A stretch of DNA of 64,000 nt from Paraglaciecola polaris LMG 21857 (GCF_000315055.1 NZ_BAER01000017.1:124001-188000); one strand, 5' to 3'. Shown: positions 20,971 through 31,801, counted from the first letter of the stretch. Numbers and translations: made by a program. Notes: generated by a model from the letters alone, not told the origin.

Positions 20971-21861
20971 TCACTCAGGTTTTTCAATGATAATTTCGAC
21001 CCGGCGGTTTTGCTGACGTCCAGCATCTGTGTCGTTACTGGCAACCGCAAATTCCTCCCCTAAGCCTTTACTCTGCACTTGACTGGGCTCAACACCATTG
21101 GCTATCAAGGCATTTTTAACCGAAAGTGCCCGCTGCTCAGACAAGCTCTGATTATAACGAGTATCCCCTACGGCATCTGTATGTCCTTCAACGACAATGG
21201 CACGTTCGGGGTAATTGGTTAGAAATGCACTAATTTGCTTGAGGCTACGCTCAGAACCCGACAGTAATTGTGCTTTCCCGAATTCAAATAAAATATCGTC
21301 CAAGGTTAACACTAAGCCCCTATCGGTTGTTTTGGCAGATATCGCCGTCACATCTTGTTGTAGCTGTGCTGCTTTTACCTCCATTTCTCGGGCGCGTTGT
21401 TCGGCTTGTTGCGCGCGAACTTGCATAGATTGAGTTTCGTCTTTTGCCAGCTCTGCCGTTAACAGCGCTTGCTGGGCACTGGTCTTAGCTTGCTCTGCTT
21501 CCTCGGTGCGGGCTGCGAGCATAATGTCTTTGCGCTTAAGTTCCGCGCCGCTAACCATATCATCCGCCCTACCTTTGCGGATTTTTTCTTCGACTATGCC
21601 TAACTTATATTTAGTGGTCTGGGCAGAAAGCGTAATATCTTCAAGGGGCTTTCGTTTATCTGCCAATGCTTGAGTTTGGTTCAAGGCACGTTGTGCTTCA
21701 TTCAATGCCACAGGTGCATATTGAGCAGCATCGCCAGCACGCGCCAGTCTCTCGTAGTGCAACTGCAATTCATCCACCAAAGCCAAATTGTTGGGGGCAG
21801 TAGCACAGGCTGTAATTAGCGTGGCACCTGAAAGTAAAATAGTAAGCGGTAAGGTTTTCAT
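20971..21861 (-). CDS. OmpA-family lipoprotein with N-terminal DUF4398-like region
   Basis: A 296-residue lipoprotein. Signal peptide with lipobox ITAC (Cys19), then a helical, Ala/Gln/Glu-rich segment (about 25-175) resembling DUF4398 and predicted to be coiled coil, then an OmpA C-terminal peptidoglycan-binding domain (about 185-293) with VVEGHTDAVGDTRYNQSLSE and the terminal RQQNRRVEIIIEK. It would tie an outer-membrane lipid anchor to peptidoglycan. The next gene upstream encodes a short DUF4398 lipoprotein 25 bases away, so the two form an operon. Confidence 0.87.
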   Translation of the reverse strand: MKTLPLTILLSGATLITACATAPNNLALVDELQLHYERLARAGDAAQYAPVALNEAQRALNQTQALADKRKPLEDITLSAQTTKYKLGIVEEKIRKGRADDMVSGAELKRKDIMLAARTEEAEQAKTSAQQALLTAELAKDETQSMQVRAQQAEQRAREMEVKAAQLQQDVTAISAKTTDRGLVLTLDDILFEFGKAQLLSGSERSLKQISAFLTNYPERAIVVEGHTDAVGDTRYNQSLSEQRALSVKNALIANGVEPSQVQSKGLGEEFAVASNDTDAGRQQNRRVEIIIEKPE

Positions 21862-21886
21862 GATTTTTTATGTCCCTTAGTTAGAT

Positions 21887-22249
21887 TTAATTATTTACTT
21901 CTTGTTCAAGCTGCTGCAACCCTTGAGATATTTGCTCAGCGGCTTTCTGGGCCTGATCAGCTTCGGATTTAGCGATAGCATATTCCGCTTCCGCCATCGC
22001 TACCTCTAAAAGAGAAGAAGCCGCTTGAAAATCCCCTCGCGAATTTGCCGCTTCTGCACGCTGCATATGTTCCTGTGCAGCATTAAAAGCCACTGGAGCA
22101 TTTTGCGCAGCTCCCTGGCTCTGTGCTTGTTCGATAGTTTTTTGGGTTTCGATCATCAATAAGTTGGGCGGATTTTGGCGACTCGAACAGGCAGCCAAGA
22201 TAATAGATACAACTACAACTATGGGCAGATAACTGTAACGCTTATTCAT
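21887..22249 (-). CDS. DUF4398 lipoprotein
   Basis: A 120-residue lipoprotein with lipobox LAAC (Cys21) and a mature part that is almost entirely Ala/Gln/Glu-rich amphipathic helix (APVAFNAAQEHMQRAEAAN, then QAQKAAEQISQGLQQLEQ). Residues around NAPVAFNAAQ echo QYAPVALNEAQRAL in the downstream OmpA-domain protein, so the two are related in their helical parts. Function unknown; likely a periplasmic coiled-coil partner. Confidence 0.82.
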   Translation of the reverse strand: MNKRYSYLPIVVVVSIILAACSSRQNPPNLLMIETQKTIEQAQSQGAAQNAPVAFNAAQEHMQRAEAANSRGDFQAASSLLEVAMAEAEYAIAKSEADQAQKAAEQISQGLQQLEQEVNN

Positions 22250-22853
22250 AATGCTCTCCTTGTTACCGGATAGTGATTTTTCAAACCTATAACGCTAATA
22301 GAAAAATCGGGTTAGGCAGAAAAAAGCAAGATTTACGCCACGCATAATTTTCTCCCAAGGAAACATGAAGGCAAACTCGCGTTAGTTTAATTGTACATAA
22401 GATACTGCTTTAAATTGAGTCGGCACCTAACCCACCGAACCTAGGGAGGCCAATGCATGCAGAGCAGTTTACACAAATAGAGTCAATGAGATAGAGCACA
22501 AACATACAGCCCGGTGACTAGAACATAACAATGAGAAAATTCGCTGACTCAACTCGACAGACCGTCTTAAGCTCGTATTTTTATGAATGTATAGATGAGG
22601 TTTTGCGCAACTTGGGAATTCACTCGGTAATATTTACCGAGTGAATAAATACCTCGGAATTAAATGTCGGGGGAATTCCACAGTATAAATTGTGTACGCT
22701 AAAGGGCGATGACAGAATAAAATGTTATCGAGACATTATTGTTTCACTTATGAGGTGATTGATACATCGCCACTTAGCATCGTAAAGGCAGCTAGAACAG
22801 AGGTCTATGCTTCTTCTTATGGCAACCGTAAAAATGGCTGTCTGCCTGACGCA
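22250..22853. other. 600-base gene-free stretch
   Basis: Between rmuC's end and the DUF4398 gene. No frame has a convincing start or family match. The one clear structure is a 13-bp inverted repeat at 22618-22646. The part near 22250-22400 should hold the promoter of the lipoprotein pair. Confidence 0.5.
22618..22646. repeat. Perfect 13-bp inverted repeat
   Basis: ATTCACTCGGTAA (22618-22630) and TTACCGAGTGAAT (22634-22646) with a 3-base spacer TAT. There is no adjoining T-tract, so it is not a standard terminator in either direction; it could be an operator or an RNA hairpin. Confidence 0.75.
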
Positions 22854-24353
22854 TTATTCATCATGCTCAGAAAGGTCTTCTAATCCGGCAGTATCCAGTA
22901 ATACGTCAGCTAATTTTTTATTGGACTGCACACCTAAGCTTCGAAACTGTTCAGCCTGGCGAATAAGATTCCCCTTACCTGTGGTCAGCTTATTCATGGC
23001 TGCATCATAATGACGCTGAGTAGATTCCATAGATTTACCCACTTTTTCCATGTCACTCACAAAGCCATGGAATTTGTCATAAAGCTTAGCTGCATTGGCC
23101 GCGATTTTTTGGGCATTTTGATTTTGGTATTCATACTGCCAAATATTATTAATGGTACGCAGTGCCACCAGCAAATTCGTTGGACTAACTAACATAATAT
23201 TGTTATCAAAAGCTAGTTTCACTAGCTCTGGCGCATGTTCAGCGGCTAACAAAAATGCAGGCTCAATTGGAATGAACATCAGTACATAATCAAGCGTGCG
23301 TAAACCTTTTAAGTCTTGGTAATCCTTACAGCCCAATTCCTTTATATGATTTCTAAGAGATGCAACATGCTGATTTAAGTATACTTTTCGTGACTCTTCA
23401 TGCTCTTCGTTAAAATAGCGTTCGTACGCCGCCAAGGATACTTTAGAGTCAATGACCACATCTTTATCATTAGGTAAATGCACCACGACATCAGGTTGAT
23501 AACGCTTACCACTGTCATTTTTAAGGGCCACTTGGGTATCAAATTCATGGCCTTCACGTAAACCGGATTCTTTCAATACTCGCTCGAGCACCACCTCCCC
23601 CCAGTTACCTTGCTGCTTGTTATCACCTTTAAGGGCTTTGGTTAACGCAGCGGCGTCCTGAGTGATCTGTTGATTGAGCTCTTTTAAGCCTAATATTTCT
23701 GTTTTTAATGAGGCACGCTCCTGTCCTTCTCGCACGTATTGGTCACTGACTTGCTTCTTAAATCCTTCTATTTGGTCTTTCAACGGATTAAGCAAAGCAT
23801 CAAGCCCTGCTTTACTTGACTGCTGAAATGAGGTGTTCTTTTGTTCAAAAATTTTATTGGCTAAATTCTCAAATTGTTGCTGTAGACGTTGCTCTGAGGA
23901 TTCGAGTAACGCGAGTTTATCTTCGTGGGCAATTTTTTCTTGTTCAAAACGCGCCGTTTTCTCCGCCAGTTCCTCACGTAAATCAGCTGCATGCTGTTGA
24001 ATTTGTTGATAGTGCCCTTGCCAGCGTTTACTTTCTTGTTCGATTAAAGGGATGCGTGCGACTTGCTGCGTTAGTTGTCCAAGCTCATTTTGCTGGCTTG
24101 CCCGTTGCTCTCGAGCGCTTTTGTTCTCGCTAATGGATTCGTGCAATGCACCTTTTAAATCTAATACCTGTTGTTGACTGTACGCCTGTGATTGTTGGAA
24201 ATTATGCTCAAGTTGCGCGGTTAATTCTTTACGTTTACGAGTGGAAAAAATCGCATTCACCAACCAACCAAACACTAGCCCAGCACAGGTAGCTGAGCCA
24301 ATCAGAAGCAGTAAATTTGGATCGTCAAAAATGGGATGCTCAAGAAAATTCAT
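22854..24353 (-). CDS. rmuC: DNA recombination protein RmuC
   Basis: A 499-residue RmuC family protein, implicated in limiting rearrangement at inverted repeats; the conserved core has a restriction-endonuclease-like fold. Residues 13-36 form an N-terminal membrane anchor, about 40-210 a long Gln/Glu/Lys-rich coiled coil, and about 230-450 the RmuC domain (GNWGEVVLERVLKESGLREG, RYQPDVVVHLPNDKDVVIDS, MFIPIEPAFLLA). Length is typical. Single gene. Confidence 0.93.
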   Translation of the reverse strand: MNFLEHPIFDDPNLLLLIGSATCAGLVFGWLVNAIFSTRKRKELTAQLEHNFQQSQAYSQQQVLDLKGALHESISENKSAREQRASQQNELGQLTQQVARIPLIEQESKRWQGHYQQIQQHAADLREELAEKTARFEQEKIAHEDKLALLESSEQRLQQQFENLANKIFEQKNTSFQQSSKAGLDALLNPLKDQIEGFKKQVSDQYVREGQERASLKTEILGLKELNQQITQDAAALTKALKGDNKQQGNWGEVVLERVLKESGLREGHEFDTQVALKNDSGKRYQPDVVVHLPNDKDVVIDSKVSLAAYERYFNEEHEESRKVYLNQHVASLRNHIKELGCKDYQDLKGLRTLDYVLMFIPIEPAFLLAAEHAPELVKLAFDNNIMLVSPTNLLVALRTINNIWQYEYQNQNAQKIAANAAKLYDKFHGFVSDMEKVGKSMESTQRHYDAAMNKLTTGKGNLIRQAEQFRSLGVQSNKKLADVLLDTAGLEDLSEHDE

Positions 24354-24467
24354 AAGGTAATACTGATCCTTGGAAAAAATATTGATTTACAGAAAATAAT
24401 AGCGAGAAAAAACGGATAACTCAGCCTAAATGAAAAGCACCTGGCTGGAACCCAGTGTAAAGCGACA

Positions 24468-24495
24468 TAAAAAAGGCGCCATCAATACGGCGCCT
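24468..24495 (-). terminator. Terminator of fumA
   Basis: A 7-bp stem AGGCGCC (24474-24480) and GGCGCCT (24489-24495); read on the minus strand it is followed by a run of six U residues. It lies 24 bases past the fumarase stop. Confidence 0.85.
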
Positions 24496-24519
24496 ATTTC
24501 TATTCCTCTATGCTAAACA

Positions 24520-26043
24520 TTACGCTTTGGCATTGGCTTCTTGGATCTTAACTTTCCAAATCGCAGGGCCTGTCTCGTGAGCGTTAGCTCCCGTACTATC
24601 GACCGCCACAGTAACGGGCATATCTTGCACGTCAAACTCATAAATGGCTTCCATTCCCAAGTCTTCAAATGCGACTACCCGTGACTTCTTGATTGCTTTG
24701 GATACCAAATACGCGGCGCCGCCTACTGCCATTAGATAAACAGCTTTGTGTTTAGCAATACTGGCAACCGTAGCAGGGCCACGCTCCGCTTTGCCTATCA
24801 TACCGATTAGGCCTGTTTGCTCTAACATCAAATCGGTGAATTTATCCATGCGGGTTGCCGTCGTTGGGCCGGCAGGGCCAACTACCTCGTCGCCAACAGC
24901 ATCCACAGGACCCACGTAGTAAATAAATCGATTGGTTAAATCGACCCCATCAGGCAAGCCTTCACCATTATCGAGCATGGTTTGAATACGTTTATGAGCG
25001 GCATCGCGGCCGGTCAACATCTTGCCTGATAATAAAACCGTTTCCCCGACTTTCCATTCTTGAATATCTTCTTTCGTGACATCATCTAAATTCACCCGGC
25101 GGGTATCTTTGCTAACTTCCCATGTGACTTCTGGCCAATCATTTAAGTCTGGCGGTGTAAATTCCGCTGGACCTGAGCCGTCTAAGTGAAAATGGGCGTG
25201 ACGTGTTGCCGCACAGTTAGGGATCATAGTGACAGGCAAAGATGCCGCGTGCGTTGGCAACGATTTAATTTTGATATCAACCACTGTGGTTAAACCACCT
25301 AACCCTTGTGCGCCTATACCTAAGTCATTTACTTTCTTAAATATCTCTAAGCGCAGTTTCTCTTCTGTGGTTTGAGCTCCTCGGTCCATCAATTCTTGAA
25401 TATCCACCGGATCCATCAAACTTTCTTTAGCTAACACCGCTGACTTCTCAGCCGTGCCTCCAATCCCTATGCCTAACATTCCTGGCGGACACCAACCAGC
25501 GCCCATAGTTGGTAACGTTTTCACTACCCAATCAGCAATGCTGTCGTTGGGGTTTAGCATCACCATTTTAGATTTATTTTCTGAGCCGCCGCCTTTAGCT
25601 GCGATCATGATTTCAATCCCGTCCCCAGCAACAGTATCGATATGCACCACAGCAGGCGTGTTGTCTTTGGTATTTTTACGCGTTCCCGCAGGATCAGCAA
25701 CAATTGACGCACGTAACGGGTTCTCTTTATTGTTATAAGCTCGGCGCGTTCCTTCATCCACCATTTGCTGTACGGTCAAATCAGTTTTATCCCACTGCAC
25801 TGCCATCCCTATTTTCACGAAACAAGTCACAATGCCGGTATCTTGACACAAAGGACGCTTGCCCTCGGCTGACATACGAGAGTTAATTAGAATTTGCGCC
25901 ATAGCATCTTTCGCTGCCTGACTTTCTTCCATGTTATAGGCCTTTTCAACGGCCTTGATATAATCTAATGGATGGTAATAGGAGATAAATTGCAAAGAAT
26001 CTTCAATGCTATCGATAAAGTCCTGTTGACGGATAACAGCCAT
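24520..26043 (-). CDS. fumA: Class I fumarate hydratase (4Fe-4S)
   Basis: A 507-residue iron-sulfur fumarase that interconverts fumarate and malate in the TCA cycle. The three cluster cysteines appear to be those in RPLCQDTGIVTCF, GAGWCPPGMLGIG and PNCAATRHAHF. The C-terminal beta domain carries LLSGKMLTGRDAAHKR and YVGPVDAVGDEVVGPAGPTT. Length fits FumA/FumB. FumA and FumB cannot be told apart here. Divergent from pabB; the 184-base gap between them holds both promoters. Confidence 0.94.
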   Translation of the reverse strand: MAVIRQQDFIDSIEDSLQFISYYHPLDYIKAVEKAYNMEESQAAKDAMAQILINSRMSAEGKRPLCQDTGIVTCFVKIGMAVQWDKTDLTVQQMVDEGTRRAYNNKENPLRASIVADPAGTRKNTKDNTPAVVHIDTVAGDGIEIMIAAKGGGSENKSKMVMLNPNDSIADWVVKTLPTMGAGWCPPGMLGIGIGGTAEKSAVLAKESLMDPVDIQELMDRGAQTTEEKLRLEIFKKVNDLGIGAQGLGGLTTVVDIKIKSLPTHAASLPVTMIPNCAATRHAHFHLDGSGPAEFTPPDLNDWPEVTWEVSKDTRRVNLDDVTKEDIQEWKVGETVLLSGKMLTGRDAAHKRIQTMLDNGEGLPDGVDLTNRFIYYVGPVDAVGDEVVGPAGPTTATRMDKFTDLMLEQTGLIGMIGKAERGPATVASIAKHKAVYLMAVGGAAYLVSKAIKKSRVVAFEDLGMEAIYEFDVQDMPVTVAVDSTGANAHETGPAIWKVKIQEANAKA

Positions 26044-26227
26044 ATATGCCTCTTGTTTGATGTGTCACATAATTCGACAAAGTATTGCCAAAGAGATCGA
26101 CAATTGTCGTTCGTAAGTGGTGCTTATGATAACCTGTGAAACAACATTGCTCCACGATAAATCGCCTAATACTCCTTGCAATAAGATGTGTAGGCTAAAA
26201 TTAAACACTAAGACAAAGCGTTTCACC

Positions 26228-27664
26228 ATGGAAAATTCAGATTTGCCAACCTTGACCATCACGTCTTTAAATATGCCTAAGCACTATGCAATGAGCAGTT
26301 TATTTTCGCATTATTCAACTCAAGATTGGGCCATGTTACTAGATTCCGCGAATAGCACTCACGTCGATGGACGTTACGATATTATGGTCGCAAGCCCGCT
26401 AGCCACTTTGGTTACACTAGGCAAGAAAACCCATATTTCTTACCCCTCTACCCCGCAAAATGATCATATTAGTGACGCTAATCCCATGGCGCTGTTGCAA
26501 ACGACACTCGATACCTATTTAGGCCTTCAGCACGCAATCGAACATGAAACGTCACTGCCTTTTAAAGCTGGGGCATTGGGTTATTTTGCTTACGATTTAG
26601 GTCGCCTTTTCGAAGTATTGCCACAACAATCAAACAATCAATATTCGACACCAGACATGGCAGTAGGTATTTATAATTGGGCCGTCATTAAAGACAATAA
26701 AATCGATCAGTTTTATTTATGCCATGTACCTGTAACACAGGGCGACACAGTGCCAAATATCAACGCATTGCAGGCGCTGCCCAACAAGCCATTGAGCAAT
26801 AAGACGGCGAGGAACAAACCGTTTACCCTTGAAAGTCCGTGGCAATCCAATATGGACAAAAACCAATATGTGGCAAAAATAGATAAAATCCATGCCTACT
26901 TACACGCTGGGGACTGTTATCAAGTCAATTTAGCCCAGCGCTTTAGTGCCTCGTATAACGGGGACGAATATCAAGCTTATCAACGCTTAAGAGACGCCAA
27001 CCAAGCGCCTTTCTCGGCATTTATTCGCATCCCAAATTCGGTGATTATCAGCATTTCACCGGAGCGTTTTTTATCTGTTGATCGTAATGGAAAAGTACAA
27101 AGCAAGCCGATAAAAGGCACCCGCCCGCGCTCTGCCAATAGGGAAACTGACCAGCTGAATATTCAAGCCTTACAACACTCAGCGAAGGATCAAGCAGAGA
27201 ATCTGATGATAGTCGATTTGCTGCGCAATGACTTAAGTAAAACCTGTGAGCCTGATTCGGTGGATGTGCCCGCTTTATTTAAAATCGAGAGCTTCGCAGC
27301 AGTCCATCACTTAGTCAGCACAGTGACCGGCCAACTTGCGCCAAATATGACAGCATTATCGTTATTGCAAGGCGCGTTTCCCGGAGGATCTATTACTGGT
27401 GCACCAAAAGTTCGCGCCATGGAGATCATAGAAGAGCTTGAACCAGACAGACGTAATATATATTGCGGCAGCATTGGTTATATAGGCGTTGAGGGTGACA
27501 TGGATAGCAACATTTGTATTCGTACACTTTTATTAGAGAATTCGCATATTTATTGCTGGGCAGGTGGGGGGATTGTGCTAGATTCAGTGGCGTTAGACGA
27601 ATATCAAGAAAGTCTCGATAAAGTGTGTAAAATACTGCCCGTATTACTAGAAGAGAATAGTTAA
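26228..27664 (+). CDS. pabB: Aminodeoxychorismate synthase component I
   Basis: A 478-residue chorismate-binding enzyme that makes 4-amino-4-deoxychorismate for folate. The catalytic Lys lies in the PIKGTRPR motif, with PGGSITGAPKVRAMEIIEEL and YCGSIGYIG further on. The open frame extends to 26117, but I prefer the ATG at 26228 because family members begin near there; the ribosome site is weak, so the start is uncertain. The Nudix gene follows after four bases, so they share an operon. PabA is not in the window. Confidence 0.9.
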   Translation: MENSDLPTLTITSLNMPKHYAMSSLFSHYSTQDWAMLLDSANSTHVDGRYDIMVASPLATLVTLGKKTHISYPSTPQNDHISDANPMALLQTTLDTYLGLQHAIEHETSLPFKAGALGYFAYDLGRLFEVLPQQSNNQYSTPDMAVGIYNWAVIKDNKIDQFYLCHVPVTQGDTVPNINALQALPNKPLSNKTARNKPFTLESPWQSNMDKNQYVAKIDKIHAYLHAGDCYQVNLAQRFSASYNGDEYQAYQRLRDANQAPFSAFIRIPNSVIISISPERFLSVDRNGKVQSKPIKGTRPRSANRETDQLNIQALQHSAKDQAENLMIVDLLRNDLSKTCEPDSVDVPALFKIESFAAVHHLVSTVTGQLAPNMTALSLLQGAFPGGSITGAPKVRAMEIIEELEPDRRNIYCGSIGYIGVEGDMDSNICIRTLLLENSHIYCWAGGGIVLDSVALDEYQESLDKVCKILPVLLEENS

Positions 27665-27668
27665 GCGC

Positions 27669-28259
27669 ATGACAAAAAATGAATTTCTCGCCCGTTTTCA
27701 TCATGCCCGTACGATCCCGTCAGAGCAAGACTACCCATTACACAGTGCAGGTAAACCTGCTGCAGTCTTAATGCCTATGTTAGAAAAGCAAGGCCAACTT
27801 AGCATGTTATTTACCCTGCGCTCTAGGCATCTCAAACACCATGCAGGCCAAGTGAGCTTTCCCGGTGGCAAACAAGAGCCGAGCGACAAAAATTTACTCA
27901 GTACCGCTTTGCGAGAAACGCACGAAGAGATTGGTATTCATCCCCAGTGTATTGACGTCATTGGCAACCTTCCTCTTTATCGCACCGTCAGTCGTTTTGA
28001 AGTCGTGCCTTATATTGGTTTTGTGCAAATGCCACTTGAGCTGACCTTGGACACAAACGAGGTAGAATCGGTATTTGAGGTACCTCTTAATTTCCTATTG
28101 GACCAAAACAATCATTTTATACATTGGGTTAAGCGAAAAAATGCTCAGCAACATCCAGTGTATTTCATTAAGTGGCACGATCAGGTCATTTGGGGAGCCA
28201 CTGCGGCTTTCGTACGTAATTTATCAAATCACATTAGCCCCAGCGCCTATTTCAACTAA
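27669..28259 (+). CDS. nudL: Nudix CoA pyrophosphatase NudL-type
   Basis: A 196-residue Nudix hydrolase. The Nudix box is complete (GGKQEPSDKNLLSTALRE followed by THEEIG), and the preceding LKHHAGQVSFPGG is the UPF0035 motif that marks CoA-cleaving members. It would hydrolyse CoA to phosphopantetheine and 3',5'-ADP. It starts four bases after pabB, the same pairing as pabB-nudL (yeaB) in E. coli, where sdaA also follows. Confidence 0.92.
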   Translation: MTKNEFLARFHHARTIPSEQDYPLHSAGKPAAVLMPMLEKQGQLSMLFTLRSRHLKHHAGQVSFPGGKQEPSDKNLLSTALRETHEEIGIHPQCIDVIGNLPLYRTVSRFEVVPYIGFVQMPLELTLDTNEVESVFEVPLNFLLDQNNHFIHWVKRKNAQQHPVYFIKWHDQVIWGATAAFVRNLSNHISPSAYFN

Positions 28260-28422
28260 AAACCCAACGTCGACAGCACTTAGTACTCACAGATTCAACC
28301 CTACGTTATTGCAACAATATGTTTACATTGCCCAATGGCAATATATGCAAAGTACACGTTGTTCATTCACTTACAAACCTGCACAATTGTCGCCTTATTT
28401 ATTAAATAGGTTTTGCGTTTTT

Positions 28423-29796
28423 ATGATCAGTGTTTTTGATATGTTCAGTGTTGGCATCGGCCCTTCGAGCTCACATACGGTTGGACCGATGCGCGCGGCG
28501 AAAGAATTTAGTCAGCAATTAAAAACCCTGAACTTATTCGAAAAAACCGATGAAGTACGGGCTGAGCTCTTCGGTAGTTTAGGTCAGACAGGTAAAGGTC
28601 ATGGCACAGGCAAAGCCGTGATTTTAGGTTTATTAGGTCACGCCCCCGAAAGTATCGACGCCAGTGCTGTGGATGACATGCTTGCAGAAGTCGAGCACAG
28701 CAAAAAGATACTATTAGACCAAGTGCATCTCGTTCGCTTCCCGGCTAAAGATGCCATAGTGTTTCATCGCCGTAAGACACTTCCCCATCATGCTAATGGC
28801 ATGACAATTCACGCATTACATAAAGGCGATATCATTGCATCCCAATCATATTATTCTATTGGTGGTGGATTTATAATCCGCGCCGAGGACTTTTTGGAGC
28901 AAAAAACCGCGGCGCTGACCTTAGTTGAAAAACCTGTCCCTTTCGCATTTTCCAGTGCAGAAGAGCTGGTGCGCCTGTGTAAAGAGAACGGGTTTTCTAT
29001 CAGCTCTTTAATGTACAAAAACGAACAGGTATTTCAATCGAAGCATGACATCACCGCCAAGCTTTGGCATATATGGCAGGTCATGCACGAGTGCATACAA
29101 ACAGGTATTAAAACTGAGGGCATCTTACCCGGCGGCTTAAAAGTGACACGCCGTGCCCCTGGTTTACATAGACGTCTGCAAAGCGAGAAAAATGCCGATC
29201 CTATGGTGGCCATGGATTGGGTTAATTTATTTGCTTTGGCGGTCAATGAAGAAAATGCCGCAGGCGGTCGCGTTGTGACCGCTCCCACCAATGGCGCGGC
29301 AGGTATTTTACCTGCGGTACTCAGTTATTTTGATAAATTTGTACGGCCTGTTGATGAAGATATTGTCAGTCGTTATTTACTTACCGCTGCGGCAATTGGT
29401 ATTTTGTATAAAAAGAATGCCTCTATATCCGGTGCCGAAGTCGGTTGCCAAGGAGAAGTTGGGGTAGCTTGTTCAATGGCTGCGGGGGCATTAACTGAAA
29501 TTATCGGTGGCTCAGTAGACGCAGTGGAAAATGCCGCTGAAATAGGCATGGAGCATAACCTTGGCTTAACCTGCGATCCCGTCGGGGGATTAGTTCAAGT
29601 TCCTTGTATTGAACGCAATGCCATGGGCGCCATCAAAGCCATCAATGCTTCTCGCTTGGCACTGCGTGGAAGTGGTCAACATAAGGTATCCCTTGATAAG
29701 GTGATTAAAACCATGTGGGATACGGGAAATGATATGAAGTCAAAATACAAAGAGACCGCTAGGGGCGGTTTGGCAGTCAATATTATCGAGTGTTAG
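28423..29796 (+). CDS. sdaA: L-serine ammonia-lyase (4Fe-4S)
   Basis: A 457-residue iron-sulfur L-serine dehydratase converting serine to pyruvate and ammonia. The N-terminal beta domain starts MISVFDMFSVGIGPSSSHTV and the alpha domain holds cluster cysteines in VGCQGEVGVACSMAAG and LTCDPVGGLVQVPC. The ATG at 28423 gives the usual family length; the frame remains open upstream to 28075 by chance, overlapping nudL. pabB-nudL-sdaA is the same order as in E. coli. A very strong terminator follows. Confidence 0.95.
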   Translation: MISVFDMFSVGIGPSSSHTVGPMRAAKEFSQQLKTLNLFEKTDEVRAELFGSLGQTGKGHGTGKAVILGLLGHAPESIDASAVDDMLAEVEHSKKILLDQVHLVRFPAKDAIVFHRRKTLPHHANGMTIHALHKGDIIASQSYYSIGGGFIIRAEDFLEQKTAALTLVEKPVPFAFSSAEELVRLCKENGFSISSLMYKNEQVFQSKHDITAKLWHIWQVMHECIQTGIKTEGILPGGLKVTRRAPGLHRRLQSEKNADPMVAMDWVNLFALAVNEENAAGGRVVTAPTNGAAGILPAVLSYFDKFVRPVDEDIVSRYLLTAAAIGILYKKNASISGAEVGCQGEVGVACSMAAGALTEIIGGSVDAVENAAEIGMEHNLGLTCDPVGGLVQVPCIERNAMGAIKAINASRLALRGSGQHKVSLDKVIKTMWDTGNDMKSKYKETARGGLAVNIIEC

Positions 29797-29841
29797 AGAC
29801 AATTTAACCTGCTCGTGCTAAATCAAATTAACATTGAATTT

Positions 29842-29887
29842 GATGCACAAAAAAAGAGGCAATACATTGCCTCTTTTTTTGTGCATC
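29842..29887. terminator. Bidirectional terminator between sdaA and cysB
   Basis: A perfect 21-bp inverted repeat (29842-29862 with 29867-29887) around a TACA loop. The core GAGGCAA/TTGCCTC is flanked by seven A and seven T residues, and the repeat extends beyond these with GATGCAC/GTGCATC. Confidence 0.93.
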
Positions 29888-29936
29888 GGCGATAAATCCC
29901 CGATGTGGAAACCACTGCCTAACTTAGCAACACTGA

Positions 29937-30941
<1,005 letters not shown>

Positions 30942-31105
30942 CTATATATATTAATTTCTTATATACCTAGCGGACAATTAATTCCATAACATTTTAGCAA
31001 AAGCTAAAATAATTCTATATAGATAGTCACTAACGCATTGTAAATTAAAGGATACTCGATTTTTATGCTAGTGTATTCAAGTCATTTATCAGCTCACGGT
31101 TAAGT

Positions 31106-31801
31106 ATGAACAACGACAACGGACAAATTGATTTTGCCACAGTATTAGCCTCAGCGGTGCACGACATGAAAAATTCTTTGTGTCTGCTTATTCAATCGAT
31201 TGAAAATCTCGGGCATACCTTAAAGGATCAAGATAATGAGGTGGGCGAACACTTTGCCTCTGCCCACTATGAAGCCTCTCGCTTAAACACAGGATTAGTG
31301 CAGTTATTATCTTTGTATCGCGCCGGCATGGACAACATGCCTTTAAACATAGATGAGCATTATATAGAAGATGTGGTGGATGAAATTCTTGCCGCCAATG
31401 AAAGTTATATAAATCACAAAAAAATCACCTTAAACATTGAGCAAGAGCCTGACTTAATGGGATACTTCGATGCCGATTTAATCAGTTTATTACTGAATGA
31501 CATGCTTATAAATTCAATGCGTTATAGTAACAAACACATTTTACTTAACGTGTTCAGTGACGAGCATCACCTGATATTCGAAGTTCAGGATGACGGCCCT
31601 GGTTACCCGCAAAGTATGCTAGAAGCAAATACGGTCACAATGCAAAATTACGATATTAGCCAAGGGCGCACAGGGCTTGGCTTATTTTTTGCTAGATTAA
31701 TAGCTGAGGCCCATAAAGCGCACGATAGTGTAGGCTCAATATCGCTGGCTAATGGCGGCATATTGGGTGGCAGTGTATTTACCTTAAAAATTCCTGTTTG
31801 A
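31106..31801 (+). CDS. Soluble histidine kinase-like ATPase, orphan
   Basis: A 231-residue protein with no membrane segment. An H-box-like AVHDMKNSLCLLIQSIEN at residues 17-34 includes a candidate phosphorylated His, then helices, then a HATPase domain with an N box (NDMLINSMRYS), G1 (DDGPGYP) and G2 (GRTGLGLFFARLIAEAH). It lacks any sensor domain. No response regulator is adjacent; the next gene, 40 bases on, encodes a membrane-anchored coiled-coil protein of unknown function. Which signal and partner it uses is not visible. Confidence 0.8.
   Translation: MNNDNGQIDFATVLASAVHDMKNSLCLLIQSIENLGHTLKDQDNEVGEHFASAHYEASRLNTGLVQLLSLYRAGMDNMPLNIDEHYIEDVVDEILAANESYINHKKITLNIEQEPDLMGYFDADLISLLLNDMLINSMRYSNKHILLNVFSDEHHLIFEVQDDGPGYPQSMLEANTVTMQNYDISQGRTGLGLFFARLIAEAHKAHDSVGSISLANGGILGGSVFTLKIPV

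Noticed and set aside
20934-21017. Strong AGGAGGTG followed by an ATG on the plus strand
   Set aside because: The frame ends after 22 codons inside the opposite OmpA-domain gene and matches nothing.
28075-28422. Long upstream extension of the sdaA frame
   Set aside because: It overlaps nudL and the sequence before the ATG at 28423 has no resemblance to serine dehydratases.
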